Shown here one piece after another: positions 4,424-12,465 of a DNA stretch of 18,588 bases. The number at the start of each line of letters is the position of its first letter. Position 1 is the first letter of the stretch. The notes beneath the pieces are model-generated. The model saw nothing but the letters and a program-made list of their open reading frames with translations, did no database searches and was not told the DNA's origin. The position numbers and the translations under genes were made by a program. The DNA is from Prevotella sp. UBA1705 (GTDB lineage Bacteria > Bacteroidota > Bacteroidia > Bacteroidales > Bacteroidaceae), in assembly GCA_002317385.1 (NCBI GenBank), contig DCJH01000002.1:100173-118760 (forward strand). The letters are read 5' to 3'.

Positions 4424-6130
4424 ATGGATAGACGACTACATCCTTTGAAGAGTGTTGTTGAGGTGCCTAAGCGCTTCAACAACCCGTTTTATTATGAGCC
4501 TGATGCACTTTGTCAGCAGGCCATGAAGGAGGTGGTGGACTATCTGGAGGGCAACATGGCGCAGACGTTCTCGGCTCATGGCCCTTCCGTGGAGTTCCAA
4601 CGGGAGATTGCCAAGGGCAAGATGTTTGGGGTTCTGGTGGTGGAAGCACCGCAGGAAATCATCTCGCCACGCTCTCAAACCAGCCACACCGCATCTGCAT
4701 CGCCTCCTATTTCCACCCCCCTTGCACCCTTCACCTCACCTCCTGCGGTGGTATCTACTCCCCTCCCTCCGGGGGAGGGGCCGGGGGAGAGGCTTTTTTT
4801 TCCCCAATACCTCTTCCTCGCTGGCTACAGTGGGCAGATTTGTGGGCGTAGCGACTGGCCGGAGTTTGTGCCGGCGGTATTCGATTATCTTCAGGAAGAC
4901 GGCTATTTCAAGCGCGAGGAGGCGGAGATCGTGAAGATCAACGAGCAGATAGGCAGTCTCCCGAAGCCCCGACAATGGGAGGAGAAGGAGGGTGAGACCA
5001 CGCGACCACGCGTGGAGAAAGGGCGCAGAGAGGGCGAGACAGAGGAGGAATATATCAGAAGGAGACAGTTTGAGAATGCCGAACTGCACCGCTGGAAGCT
5101 GGCCGAGCGCCGGCTCCGGGAGGAGTTTGAGGCTGGAGAACGACAAAAAGCCGACAAGATTCAGGCGCTCAAGACCCTGCGCCGACGCAAGAGCGACGCG
5201 CTGCAGACATGGCTTTTCCGCCAGTTTGTGATGAGAAATGCGCGCGGCCAAAGCCTCGACCTCGTGGATATATGGGGTCAGGAGGGCGAGCCGCCTGCCG
5301 GAAGCGGCGAGTGTTGCGAGCCCAAGCTACTGCAATATGCCCTTGAGCACGGACTGAAACCGGTGTCGATGGCGATGTTTTGGTGGGGCGAGAGCCCGCG
5401 CGAAGAGGTGCGCCACCACCTGCAATGCTACCCGGCGTGCAACGGCAAGTGCAAGCCCATCCTGCGCTGGATGCTGCAGGGCATGGACGTGGAGCCGAAC
5501 CCGCTGGAGGCCGAGAGCCGCCATGAGTTGGAAATGGTCTATGAAGATAGCAACATCTGCGTGGTGTGCAAGCCTGCGGGCATGCTCTCTGTGCAGGGCA
5601 AGAGCCGCCGCGAAAGCGTGCAGAGCCTCATGCGGCGGCGCTATCCCGATGCCGAGGGCCCCATGATAGTGCACCGTCTGGATATGGCGACGAGCGGACT
5701 GATGGTGGTGGCTCGCCACATGGAGGCCTACCAACGGCTGCAGCGCCAGTTTCTGAGGCACGAGGTGAGGAAGCGCTACGTGGCCGAGCTGACGCGCGAA
5801 CCATCTTCAAAATCAGGTATCATCACCCTGCCGCTACGCCCCGACCTCGACGACCGCCCCCGACAGATGGTAGACGAGCGCTACGGCAAGCCCGCCGAGA
5901 CCCAATACGAGCATCTGGGCGGACGGCGCGTGGCGCTCTATCCCCACACCGGCCGCACCCATCAGCTGCGCGTGCACTGTGCCCACCGCCGCGGATTGGA
6001 TAATCCCATCCGCGGCGATGAGCTCTATGGCGAGCGCGCAGACCGCCTCTACCTCCACGCCGAGAGCCTCAGCTTCACCCATCCCATGACCGGAGAGCCG
6101 CTCACCTTCACCGTCGAGGCACCGTTTTGA
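4424..6130 (+). CDS. RluA-family 23S rRNA/tRNA pseudouridine synthase with long N-terminal extension
   Basis: A 568-residue cytoplasmic enzyme that isomerises uridine to pseudouridine in structured RNA (family function; target not deducible). The RluA catalytic domain is about 366-568: Y-E-D-S-N-I-C-V-V-C-K-P-A-G-M-L-S-V, then IVHRLDMATSGLMVVA with catalytic D420, then GRTHQLRVHCAH and the PIRGDELYG block. The N-terminal part has a conserved region (1-75 and about 128-165), a charged coiled coil (about 165-262) and a segment GSGECCEPKLLQYAL...YPACNGKCKPIL (about 293-347). This architecture is found in Bacteroidetes homologues. Residues about 76-128 look like an insertion: low-complexity Pro/Ser/Thr sequence plus the translated GC-rich repeat (4741-4801). 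It interrupts what should be a continuous strand from FGVLVVEAP to LFLAGYSGQICG. The frame stays open, so the product may still be active. The ATG at 4424 gives the usual start (LHPLKS...FNNPFYYEPD). Confidence 0.88.
   Translation: MDRRLHPLKSVVEVPKRFNNPFYYEPDALCQQAMKEVVDYLEGNMAQTFSAHGPSVEFQREIAKGKMFGVLVVEAPQEIISPRSQTSHTASASPPISTPLAPFTSPPAVVSTPLPPGEGPGERLFFPQYLFLAGYSGQICGRSDWPEFVPAVFDYLQEDGYFKREEAEIVKINEQIGSLPKPRQWEEKEGETTRPRVEKGRREGETEEEYIRRRQFENAELHRWKLAERRLREEFEAGERQKADKIQALKTLRRRKSDALQTWLFRQFVMRNARGQSLDLVDIWGQEGEPPAGSGECCEPKLLQYALEHGLKPVSMAMFWWGESPREEVRHHLQCYPACNGKCKPILRWMLQGMDVEPNPLEAESRHELEMVYEDSNICVVCKPAGMLSVQGKSRRESVQSLMRRRYPDAEGPMIVHRLDMATSGLMVVARHMEAYQRLQRQFLRHEVRKRYVAELTREPSSKSGIITLPLRPDLDDRPRQMVDERYGKPAETQYEHLGGRRVALYPHTGRTHQLRVHCAHRRGLDNPIRGDELYGERADRLYLHAESLSFTHPMTGEPLTFTVEAPF
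4741..4801. repeat. GC-rich palindromic repeat element inside the pseudouridine synthase gene
   Basis: This is an inverted copy of the element at 4331-4384: CCTGCGGT flank, core stem CCCCTCCC (4760-4767)/GGGAGGGG (4773-4780) with loop TCCGG, then GGGGGAGAGGCT and eight T (4794-4801). It is translated in frame as about residues 106-126 (STPLPPGEGPGERLFF). Hairpin plus T-run also looks like an intrinsic terminator in the middle of a coding sequence. Confidence 0.8.
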
Positions 6131-6289
6131 GCCTCGGCGGTCATCAGGACATGGCCTCATAATGGCGGGCGTATGGATGGCAAAGTCTGAAGAAACCCTA
6201 CTGGGAGCAGAATCGCCCCATGACTTTCAGTTTGCCACAAAAACTCTATTTTTTCTAAACTATTTACACCAGACACCAGGAAAAACACT

Positions 6290-6297
6290 TATCTTTG
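6290..6297 (+). promoter_or_regulatory. -7 box TATCTTTG of the adenine deaminase gene
   Basis: A perfect TAnnTTTG box placed 33 bases upstream of the ATG at 6331, predicting a leader of about 28 bases. The -33 element is weak (TTTA at 6263-6266, spacing 23). The rest of the 200-base gap 6131-6330 shows nothing else I can name. Confidence 0.55.
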
Positions 6298-6330
6298 TAG
6301 AAATAGCCCACTTAATATTCACGAATAATC

Positions 6331-8118
6331 ATGAAACCTATGAGACGACTGCATTTTTCGCACCTACAGCATCTCACAGAACTTCTGTTGTGCACCATTG
6401 TTTTATTTGCCCTCACAGGCTGCCGAAGCACTGACGTAACACGAAAACCATCTTCATCCTTCAAGATAGAGGGGCACGTTGTGGATGTCAAGAGTCAAAA
6501 AATCTATGACGGACGGCTGACTGTTGCCGACGGCATGATCCGCAAAATCACTCCGCTGCGATCGCCTCTGCCTGCCGATGCCCCCTATCTGATGCCCGGA
6601 TTTGTAGACGGGCACGTCCATATCGAGAGTTCGATGGTTACTCCCGCCGCCTACGCAGAGATGGTGGTGAGGCACGGCACGATAGCCGCCATCTGCGATG
6701 CCCACGAGATAGCCAATGTGCTGGGCGTTCCCGGCGTGGACTATATGATTCAGAGTGGCAGGCAAGCCGACTTCCACTTCCTGTTTGGCGCACCTTCCTG
6801 CGTTCCGTGTACCCCCTTTGAGACTGCCGGTGCCAGCCTTGGCGCAGCGGCCGTCGACTCGATGGTCAGGCGGGGAGATATCGGATTTCTGAGCGAGATG
6901 ATGAATTTCGTGGGAGTGGTGAACGATGATCCGGAGGTGATGGCGAAGCTCAGGTCGACCCTTGCCCAAGACAAGCCTATCGATGGCCATGCACCCGGTC
7001 TGACCGGCGACGCGCTGAGGAAATATGTGAACGCCGGCATCTCGACCGATCACGAGTGTTCCACGCTGGCCGAAGCAGAGGAAAAAGTAGCCCTGGGCAT
7101 GCAAATCATCATCCGGGAGGGCAGCGCGGCTCGCAATTTCGAGGTACTGAGTCCGCTGGTCAAGACCCATCCCGGACAGACAATGTTCTGTACCGACGAC
7201 ATGCATCCGGACGAACTGGCCGAAGGTCACATCAACACGCTCGCCCGTCGGGCCCTCGCGCAGGGTGCTCCGCTATGGAACGTGTTGCAGACAGCGTGTG
7301 TGAACCCGCGCAATCACTACCGTCTCCAGTCTGGTCTGCTGCAGACCGGTGACCCCGCCGACTTCATTGTCGTGAGCAACTTGCAGGATTTTCCGGTGAA
7401 GGCGACCTATATCCATGGACGCAAAGTGTTCGACGCTCAAGATCTCTCGTGCTCGCCGCTGAAGTCGCCCATAGCAGCTGTCGGTCATCAGCCTAATCAT
7501 TTCCAAGCCCGTCCCATCAGTCCGCACCAGCTGCGCGTCTCTCCCATGGGCAAAAAAATGAAGGTGATGGTGGCCTATAACGGACAATTGCTCACCGGCA
7601 AAGAGCTTGTCATGCCCAAGACGGCGACGACGGATGGTGAGGAAAACGTGGTGTCTGATGTCGAGAACGATGTGCTCAAGATCGTAGTCTATAATCGCTA
7701 TACCCCCGCTACCCCGCAGATAGCATTTATCAAGGGTTTCGGGCTGAAAGAAGCAGCTATGGCTTCTTCGTGCGCTCACGACAGCCACAACATCATTGCC
7801 ATAGGAACGACCGATGAATTGATAGCGCAGGCCGTGAATCGCATCATCGACATGAACGGTGGGCAGATTGTTGTCACCCCCGACCGAACTACTGAGATTG
7901 CGCTGCCCATAACCGGATTGCTCTCTCCGCTCAGCATGTCGGAGATTGCTCCACAATATACTCTTCTCACCAAGGCGGCCCAGGAAGCCGGCTGCAAGTT
8001 TGATGCTCCCTTCATGACTCTGTCCTTCATGGCGCTTCCTGTGATACCCGAGCTGAAGCTAAGCGATAAGGGATTGTTCGACGTGGGTAAGTTCCAGTTT
8101 ACCCGCCTGATGGAATGA
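6331..8118 (+). CDS. ade: Adenine deaminase with an N-terminal lipoprotein signal peptide
   Basis: Adenine deaminase (amidohydrolase superfamily) converts adenine to hypoxanthine plus ammonia. Conserved blocks are present: GFVDGHVHIESSMVTPAAYAE (90-110) with the metal-binding HxH, DAHEIANVLG (123-132), PIDGHAPGLTG (217-226), STDHECST (238-245), CTDDMHPDEL (287-296) and the C-terminal CAHDSHNIIAIG typical of bacterial Ade. Length 595 is close to other Ade proteins plus about 45 extra N-terminal residues. Those extra residues form a lipoprotein signal: a basic n-region, the hydrophobic run LLLCTIVLFA, then the lipobox LTGC with C31. The enzyme proper starts at SFKIEGHVVDVKSQKIYDG. No in-frame ATG lies between the signal peptide and the domain (only a GTG at V51), and the -7 box sits just upstream of 6331, so the signal peptide appears real. 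This implies a membrane-anchored, extracytoplasmic enzyme, which is unusual. Confidence 0.92.
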   Translation: MKPMRRLHFSHLQHLTELLLCTIVLFALTGCRSTDVTRKPSSSFKIEGHVVDVKSQKIYDGRLTVADGMIRKITPLRSPLPADAPYLMPGFVDGHVHIESSMVTPAAYAEMVVRHGTIAAICDAHEIANVLGVPGVDYMIQSGRQADFHFLFGAPSCVPCTPFETAGASLGAAAVDSMVRRGDIGFLSEMMNFVGVVNDDPEVMAKLRSTLAQDKPIDGHAPGLTGDALRKYVNAGISTDHECSTLAEAEEKVALGMQIIIREGSAARNFEVLSPLVKTHPGQTMFCTDDMHPDELAEGHINTLARRALAQGAPLWNVLQTACVNPRNHYRLQSGLLQTGDPADFIVVSNLQDFPVKATYIHGRKVFDAQDLSCSPLKSPIAAVGHQPNHFQARPISPHQLRVSPMGKKMKVMVAYNGQLLTGKELVMPKTATTDGEENVVSDVENDVLKIVVYNRYTPATPQIAFIKGFGLKEAAMASSCAHDSHNIIAIGTTDELIAQAVNRIIDMNGGQIVVTPDRTTEIALPITGLLSPLSMSEIAPQYTLLTKAAQEAGCKFDAPFMTLSFMALPVIPELKLSDKGLFDVGKFQFTRLME

Positions 8119-8153
8119 GCATCACGTTCTCATTTCACCTATTATAAAACAAA

Positions 8154-8179
8154 CTGTTCGGGCTACAGAGTCCGAACAG
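8154..8179. terminator. Hairpin between convergent ade and transporter genes
   Basis: CTGTTCGG (8154-8161) pairs perfectly with CCGAACAG (8172-8179) around a 10-base loop in the 128-base convergent gap. There is no long T-run on either side, so function as a bidirectional terminator is inferred from position. Confidence 0.4.
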
Positions 8180-8246
8180 CTATCGCAGAGGTTTTCCTAC
8201 GGAATAACCGCCAAATAAAACCAGAAATAGAAGTCTTCGAGCACCA

Positions 8247-9908
8247 TCACATCATCAACATGATGAGCATTTGAGCGATAACCACACGGACAAACATGCC
8301 CAAGGGATAGACAGTGGCATAGGAAATGCTGGCTGTGTCGCCCTTGGTCGAGTCGTTGGCATAGCCCAGCGCCATGGGGTTGGCCATGCTCCCGCAGAGT
8401 ATGCCGCAGATGGTGCCATAGTCGTATTTCTCCGTCTTCAGCGCAATGAGACCGATGAGGAGCACCGGCACGACTGTGATGAGGAATCCGATGCCGATCC
8501 ATGCGATGCCCTCGGGACGGATAACCGTAGCGAAAAAGTCCTTGCCCGCGTCGAGACCGATGCACGCCAGATAGAGCGAGATGCCCAGTTTGCGCAGCAT
8601 GAGACTGGCCGAGCGGGTGGTGTAAGAGATGAAGTGCATGCGCGGGCCGAGGGCACCGACAATGATTCCCATGATGATAGGGCCTCCGGCTATGCCCAGA
8701 CGGATGGGAGTGCTCATGCCCGGGAGCGAGATGGGGATAGTGCCCAGCGCCAAACCGAGGATGATGCCGAAGAAGATGCTACCAATATTGGGCTCTTCGA
8801 GGGTCTTGACAGAGTTGCCGAAGAAGTGCTCGGCATTGTCCACGTCCTCCCGATTGCCCACGATGGTCACGCGGTCGCCATATTGCAGGCGCAGATGATT
8901 GTCGGCCAGGAGCGTGATATCGCCACGAATCACGCGGCTAACATTTACGCCACACACCTGCCTCATGTGAAGTTCACCGAGGCGTTTGCCGTTCAGCCCG
9001 CGGCGAGTCACTACGCAGACGCGGCTCTCCACGTTGGCATCTATGGCATTCCAGTCTATCTTGTCTTTGTTCCAATCGCGTTTTTCCTGCTTGCCAAAGA
9101 GCAAAACGAGCGCCTCCTCGTCCTCCACGGTAGTCACCACGAGTAGCGAATCGTTGACTTGAATGACCGTATCGGCCAGCGGAACGATGACTTCGTTGTT
9201 GCGCCAGATGCGCGAAATGATGAAGTGGAGGTGCGTCATCTGGGCAATCTGAAGGATAGTCTTACCCTCGATGGCGGGGTTGATGGCGGTGAGTTGGGCA
9301 ATATAGGTATGGTCTTCTTCGCCCAATGAGTGAATCTCCAGGTCGGCAGGCTTCACAAAGAGCTTACGGATGAATACCATGGCAAATATCACACCCACCA
9401 CGCCGAGGGGATAGGCCACGGCCGTAGCCAGTGCGGCGCTACCCGTGGAAAGTCCGAGATGGCTCAGGGCCTGAGTGGCAGCACCGAGCGCCGGGGTATT
9501 GGTGGTGGCTCCGCAGAGCAGTCCGACCATGTCGGGAAGGCTCACGCCAGTGAGTGGAATGAGTATCAGAGCGATGACCGTGCCTAAGGCAATGACGGCC
9601 AGACTCCACAGGTTGAGCGCCATTCCCTCCTCTCGAAACGAGCCGAAGAAGTTGGGGCCTACGTGGAGTCCGAGGCAATAGACAAACATCGAGAGGCCGA
9701 AGGTCTCGATATAGTCGAGCGTATGAGTGTCGACCGACAGCCCAATGTGGCCCGCGAGAATGCCTGTGAAAAACACGAAGGCGATGCCCAGCGAGATGCC
9801 CATCACCTTGATGCGCCCCAGGGCAAGTCCTGCGGCGATAACCAGCGAGATGACAATGACGGTCTGTATCGACGAGTGTATGCTAAAAAGGCTTGATATC
9901 CAGTCCAT
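8247..9908 (-). CDS. AspT/YidE/YbjL-type putative transporter with two RCK_C domains
   Basis: A 553-residue inner-membrane protein of the aspartate:alanine exchanger (AAE) superfamily. Membrane segments occupy about 14-182 and 375-553, flanking two cytosolic RCK_C/TrkA_C domains at about 190-272 (V-N-D-S-L-L-V-V) and 293-365 (L-Q-Y-G-D-R-V-T-I-V-G). The duplicated family motifs GATTNTPALGAA (133-144) and GSMANPMALGYAND (506-519) are both present, as expected for the inverted membrane halves. Substrate is unknown; characterised members exchange aspartate/alanine or export dicarboxylates. The ATG at 9908 gives a typical short N-terminus. The gene is convergent with ade; downstream of pdxK-like on the same strand but separated by about 155 bases of AT-rich repeats, so probably transcribed separately. 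I see no clear promoter box. Confidence 0.9.
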   Translation of the reverse strand: MDWISSLFSIHSSIQTVIVISLVIAAGLALGRIKVMGISLGIAFVFFTGILAGHIGLSVDTHTLDYIETFGLSMFVYCLGLHVGPNFFGSFREEGMALNLWSLAVIALGTVIALILIPLTGVSLPDMVGLLCGATTNTPALGAATQALSHLGLSTGSAALATAVAYPLGVVGVIFAMVFIRKLFVKPADLEIHSLGEEDHTYIAQLTAINPAIEGKTILQIAQMTHLHFIISRIWRNNEVIVPLADTVIQVNDSLLVVTTVEDEEALVLLFGKQEKRDWNKDKIDWNAIDANVESRVCVVTRRGLNGKRLGELHMRQVCGVNVSRVIRGDITLLADNHLRLQYGDRVTIVGNREDVDNAEHFFGNSVKTLEEPNIGSIFFGIILGLALGTIPISLPGMSTPIRLGIAGGPIIMGIIVGALGPRMHFISYTTRSASLMLRKLGISLYLACIGLDAGKDFFATVIRPEGIAWIGIGFLITVVPVLLIGLIALKTEKYDYGTICGILCGSMANPMALGYANDSTKGDTASISYATVYPLGMFVRVVIAQMLIMLMM

Positions 9909-9939
9909 GATAACAGTTTTATGGGTGGGCGATATCTGA

Positions 9940-10064
9940 ATTGATAATTGATGATTGAGAACGAAGCCTTGCGGAAATTGATAATTAAAAATTGAACATT
10001 GATAATTATCCCCTCGGTCTAATCATCATTTCTCATTGCTCATTTCTAATTTCTCCTTCAATCA
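9940..10064. repeat. AT-rich degenerate repeats between the kinase and transporter genes
   Basis: ATTGATAATT occurs three times (9940-9949, 9977-9986, 9998-10007). It is followed at about 10019-10062 by a T/C-rich run of related words (TCATTTCTCATTGCTCATTTCTAATTTC) that on the other strand reads as alternating GAAATGAG/GCAATGAG words. The sequence is far more AT-rich than its neighbours and non-coding. Confidence 0.6.
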
Positions 10065-10883
10065 TCAGATGGCATTGAGGAAATTCTCAAGGGGTATTCC
10101 GCGGTTCTTATCCACATTTTCCTTGTTCAAATCGATAAGGCGATAGACCGCATCCATAGCCAGGCGGGTAGACTTGCGCAGCGATTCGCCGTCGAGCAGA
10201 TGGCCGATGAGCACGGCCGAGAATATGTCTCCGGTGCCGGGGAAGTGGACAGGAATCTCCGTGTAGGGCAGCATGAAATACCGACCGCTACGGTGGTTGT
10301 AGCCCACCACGCAGTGCTGGCCCTCCACGGGGATAGAGGTGATGAGCACCGACTTATGGTTATAGGCATGGAGCAGGTCGAGCAGGTGGTTGGCTTCCTG
10401 CATCGAGATGCCCTCGGGATGGTAGTCGGTATGGGTGAGATAGCATGCTTCGGTGTAGTTGGGGAATATCAGATCGGCCACGGCAATCATCTCCTGCATC
10501 ACCTCGATGGTGGCTGGCGTAACGCCGTTGTAGAGTTTTCCCTCGTCGCCCATGATGGGATCGCAGAAGATGGTGGTACCCTGAGCTGCCTGTTCCTTGC
10601 AGAAGGCCGACACAATCTCTGCCTGGCGTGCAGACACAATGAACCCCGTGGCGATGGCATCGAAGCGGAATCCGAGGTCTTTCCAAACGGGAAAGACACC
10701 CGTAATGTAGTCGGTGGTGTCGAGAATATTAAACTTCCCGTAGTCCAATGTGTTGGAAACCAAGGCCGTAGGGAGGTTGTAGGTGGGGTGGCCCATATAG
10801 GAAAGGATGGGCAGCATGGCCGCGGTGGCTACCTTGCCATAGCCCGCCATGTCATTGATCAGAAGTATTTGCTTTTTACTCAT
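10065..10883 (-). CDS. Pyridoxamine/pyridoxal kinase (PdxY/PdxK-like, ribokinase superfamily)
   Basis: A 272-residue cytoplasmic kinase that phosphorylates vitamin B6 vitamers with ATP in the B6 salvage pathway. Visible features: the N-terminal ILLINDMAGYGKVATAAMLPILSYMG (substrate-binding start of the family), the D-P-I-M-G-D-E-G-K-L-Y segment at 108-118, LIFPNYTEACYLT at 138-150, and the ribokinase-type anion-hole/catalytic motif FPGTGDIFSAVLIG at 214-227 with catalytic D219. Length and spacing fit pyridoxamine kinases of Firmicutes and Bacteroidetes. A hydroxymethylpyrimidine kinase is a less likely alternative. The ATG at 10883 lies about 14 bases after the predicted transcription start. 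It is divergent to the mannose-1-phosphate guanylyltransferase gene. Confidence 0.88.
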   Translation of the reverse strand: MSKKQILLINDMAGYGKVATAAMLPILSYMGHPTYNLPTALVSNTLDYGKFNILDTTDYITGVFPVWKDLGFRFDAIATGFIVSARQAEIVSAFCKEQAAQGTTIFCDPIMGDEGKLYNGVTPATIEVMQEMIAVADLIFPNYTEACYLTHTDYHPEGISMQEANHLLDLLHAYNHKSVLITSIPVEGQHCVVGYNHRSGRYFMLPYTEIPVHFPGTGDIFSAVLIGHLLDGESLRKSTRLAMDAVYRLIDLNKENVDKNRGIPLENFLNAI

Positions 10884-10902
10884 TGCACAATCGTAACGCG
10901 TG

Positions 10903-10910
10903 CAAAGTTA
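10903..10910 (-). promoter_or_regulatory. -7 box TAACTTTG of the pyridoxamine kinase gene
   Basis: Minus-strand TAACTTTG followed by GCA, 20 bases upstream of the ATG, giving a leader of about 14 bases. No matching TTTG lies at 19-21 bases. The divergent gene at 11052 lacks a clear box of its own; the AT-rich stretch 10990-11040 is the likely location. Confidence 0.55.
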
Positions 10911-11051
10911 GTAAAAACCACTAATGTGGGGAAGTAAAAAGACAAAAAAGGTTGGATATTTGAAAAATAACGGAAAAAACGTACTAAAAGCAGCCGCGTT
11001 TCGTTTATTAATCGTAATTTAGTTGATGAATTAAATCTATACTTCGCTAAG

Positions 11052-12140
11052 ATGACAAAAACCGACAACTTCTATTGTCTGATACTTGCGGGTGGCAAAG
11101 GGCGTCGTTTGTGGCCCTGCAGTCGCGAGAGTTATCCCAAACAGTTCATTGATTTCTTCGGAACCGGACGCACGCTTCTTCAGCAGACCTACGACCGCAT
11201 GTCGAAGGTTATCCCCGCCGACCACATCTTTATCAATACCAATGTCAACTATGTTGACCTCGTGATGGAGCAGCTGCCCACCGTGCCGCGGGCACGAATC
11301 ATGGCTGAGCCCATCCATCGCAACACCGCACCGAGCATCGCTTGGGCCACGCATCGCATCTCTCACCTTAATCCCGATGCCTCGATCATTGCCGTGCCGT
11401 CGGACCAGCTGGTGATCAACGACGAGGTGTTCAAGCAGAATGTGCTCGACGGACTGGCTTTCGTGTCGACCCACGACGAGCTGCTCACCATGGGCGTGAG
11501 GCCTACCCGGCCTGAGCCAGGCTACGGATACATCCAGATGGCCGACCCCGTGGAAGGCGGAGTATATGCTGTGAAGACCTTCACCGAGAAGCCCAACCGA
11601 GAGTTTGCCACCATGTTCGTGGAGAGTGGAGAGTTTCTTTGGAACACGGGATTGTTCCTGGCCAATGTGAAGCACCTATGGAATCGATTCTGTGCCATAC
11701 TTCCTTTTGTGCTCCGCAAGCTCGATGACCTGAACTATTACGCCACGGCAGAGCAGGAAGAGGCCTTCGTGCAGGAGCATTTCCCCTCCTATCCCAATAT
11801 GTCGCTGGAATCGGGACTGCTCGATAGCGCCGAAAATGTGAGCGTGATGAAGTGTGGTTTCGGCTGGGCAGACATCGGAACGTGGCACGGCATCTATGAG
11901 GCGCTACCCAAAAACAATGACGACAATGTGGTGATCGACTCCGATGTGATGATGGAAAACAGCCGCGGCAACGTCATCAAGCTGCCCAAAGGCAAGCTCG
12001 GCATTATCGACGGACTCGAAGGTTTCATCGTGGCCGAGAAAGAAAACGTGCTGCTCATCTGCAAGAAAGAGGACTCCTCGGCGCTCGTTCGCAAGTATGT
12101 GAGCGAGGTACAGCTCAAGAAAGGCGAGCGGTTTATATAG
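11052..12140 (+). CDS. manC: Mannose-1-phosphate guanylyltransferase
   Basis: A 362-residue enzyme making GDP-mannose from mannose-1-phosphate and GTP, the precursor of GDP-fucose, mannosylated glycans and polysaccharide. Only the nucleotidyltransferase domain is present, without the C-terminal phosphomannose isomerase cupin of bifunctional ManC. Motifs: the signature LILAGGKGRRLWPCSRESYPKQF (10-32), AEPIHRNTAPSIAW near 93-106, GYGYIQ, the FTEKPNREFA block, WNTGLFLA and GFGWADIGTWHGIYE. In the signature the usual G-S-G-T-R is G-K-G-R-R, a tolerated variant in this family as far as I know. It stands alone between a divergent gene and a strong terminator at 12295-12333. Confidence 0.94.
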   Translation: MTKTDNFYCLILAGGKGRRLWPCSRESYPKQFIDFFGTGRTLLQQTYDRMSKVIPADHIFINTNVNYVDLVMEQLPTVPRARIMAEPIHRNTAPSIAWATHRISHLNPDASIIAVPSDQLVINDEVFKQNVLDGLAFVSTHDELLTMGVRPTRPEPGYGYIQMADPVEGGVYAVKTFTEKPNREFATMFVESGEFLWNTGLFLANVKHLWNRFCAILPFVLRKLDDLNYYATAEQEEAFVQEHFPSYPNMSLESGLLDSAENVSVMKCGFGWADIGTWHGIYEALPKNNDDNVVIDSDVMMENSRGNVIKLPKGKLGIIDGLEGFIVAEKENVLLICKKEDSSALVRKYVSEVQLKKGERFI

Positions 12141-12465
12141 TCCCGCCTCGTCTTCCGGGCCTCCTCCCCTGCCCCACGAGGTGACAAAACCATGAGTTCT
12201 CTGGCCCGAAGCATCTTAGACAGCCTGCCCATTGAATGGCGAGAAACGCTATATGGTATAGATAGGAATGCCCTATCACAGGCCCAGAAACACAATCTCC
12301 CCCGACCTTTCACAGGCCGGGGGAGATTTTTTTGAACCAGTTGGAGGAGCCGTCTCAGCTTGTTGAGGGTGCGTCGACAGGCTCACTCGTCCCTGTTCTC
12401 AGGCGCAGGAATCGTACTGCACCATCTTCTTTTTAACAACCAATAAATAAATTCTTCGTCGATCG
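12141..12465. other. Convergent intergenic region between manC and glnN
   Basis: No gene is seen in these 325 bases. Apart from the manC terminator, they hold three blocks ending in GAGAAA, AGGAA and CAGAAA spaced exactly 22 bases apart (12225-12290), a possible faint relative of the 22-bp arrays. A GC-rich stretch around 12364-12402 (GTCGACAGGCTCACTCG) resembles dispersed repeat DNA but has no second copy in the window. Confidence 0.5.
12295..12333 (+). terminator. Intrinsic terminator of manC
   Basis: ATCTCCCCCGACC (12295-12307) pairs with GGCCGGGGGAGAT (12315-12327), 12 of 13 positions, around the loop TTTCACA, and is followed by six T (12328-12333). It is a strong rho-independent terminator about 155 bases beyond the stop. 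Confidence 0.85.

Noticed and set aside
4735..4801. Frameshift or assembly error in the pseudouridine synthase gene instead of an insertion.
   Set aside because: The frame is open on both sides and the conserved domain parts before and after are in the same frame, so an in-frame insertion explains the data better.
12225..12290. Three blocks ending GAGAAA, AGGAA and CAGAAA at exactly 22-base spacing, a possible third periodic array.
   Set aside because: No AGGTACT head, and the internal dyads (CCAT/ATGG, CTATA/TATAG) sit near position 9-10 of the block rather than position 15. Three blocks with such loose ends could be chance, so I note it without claiming it.
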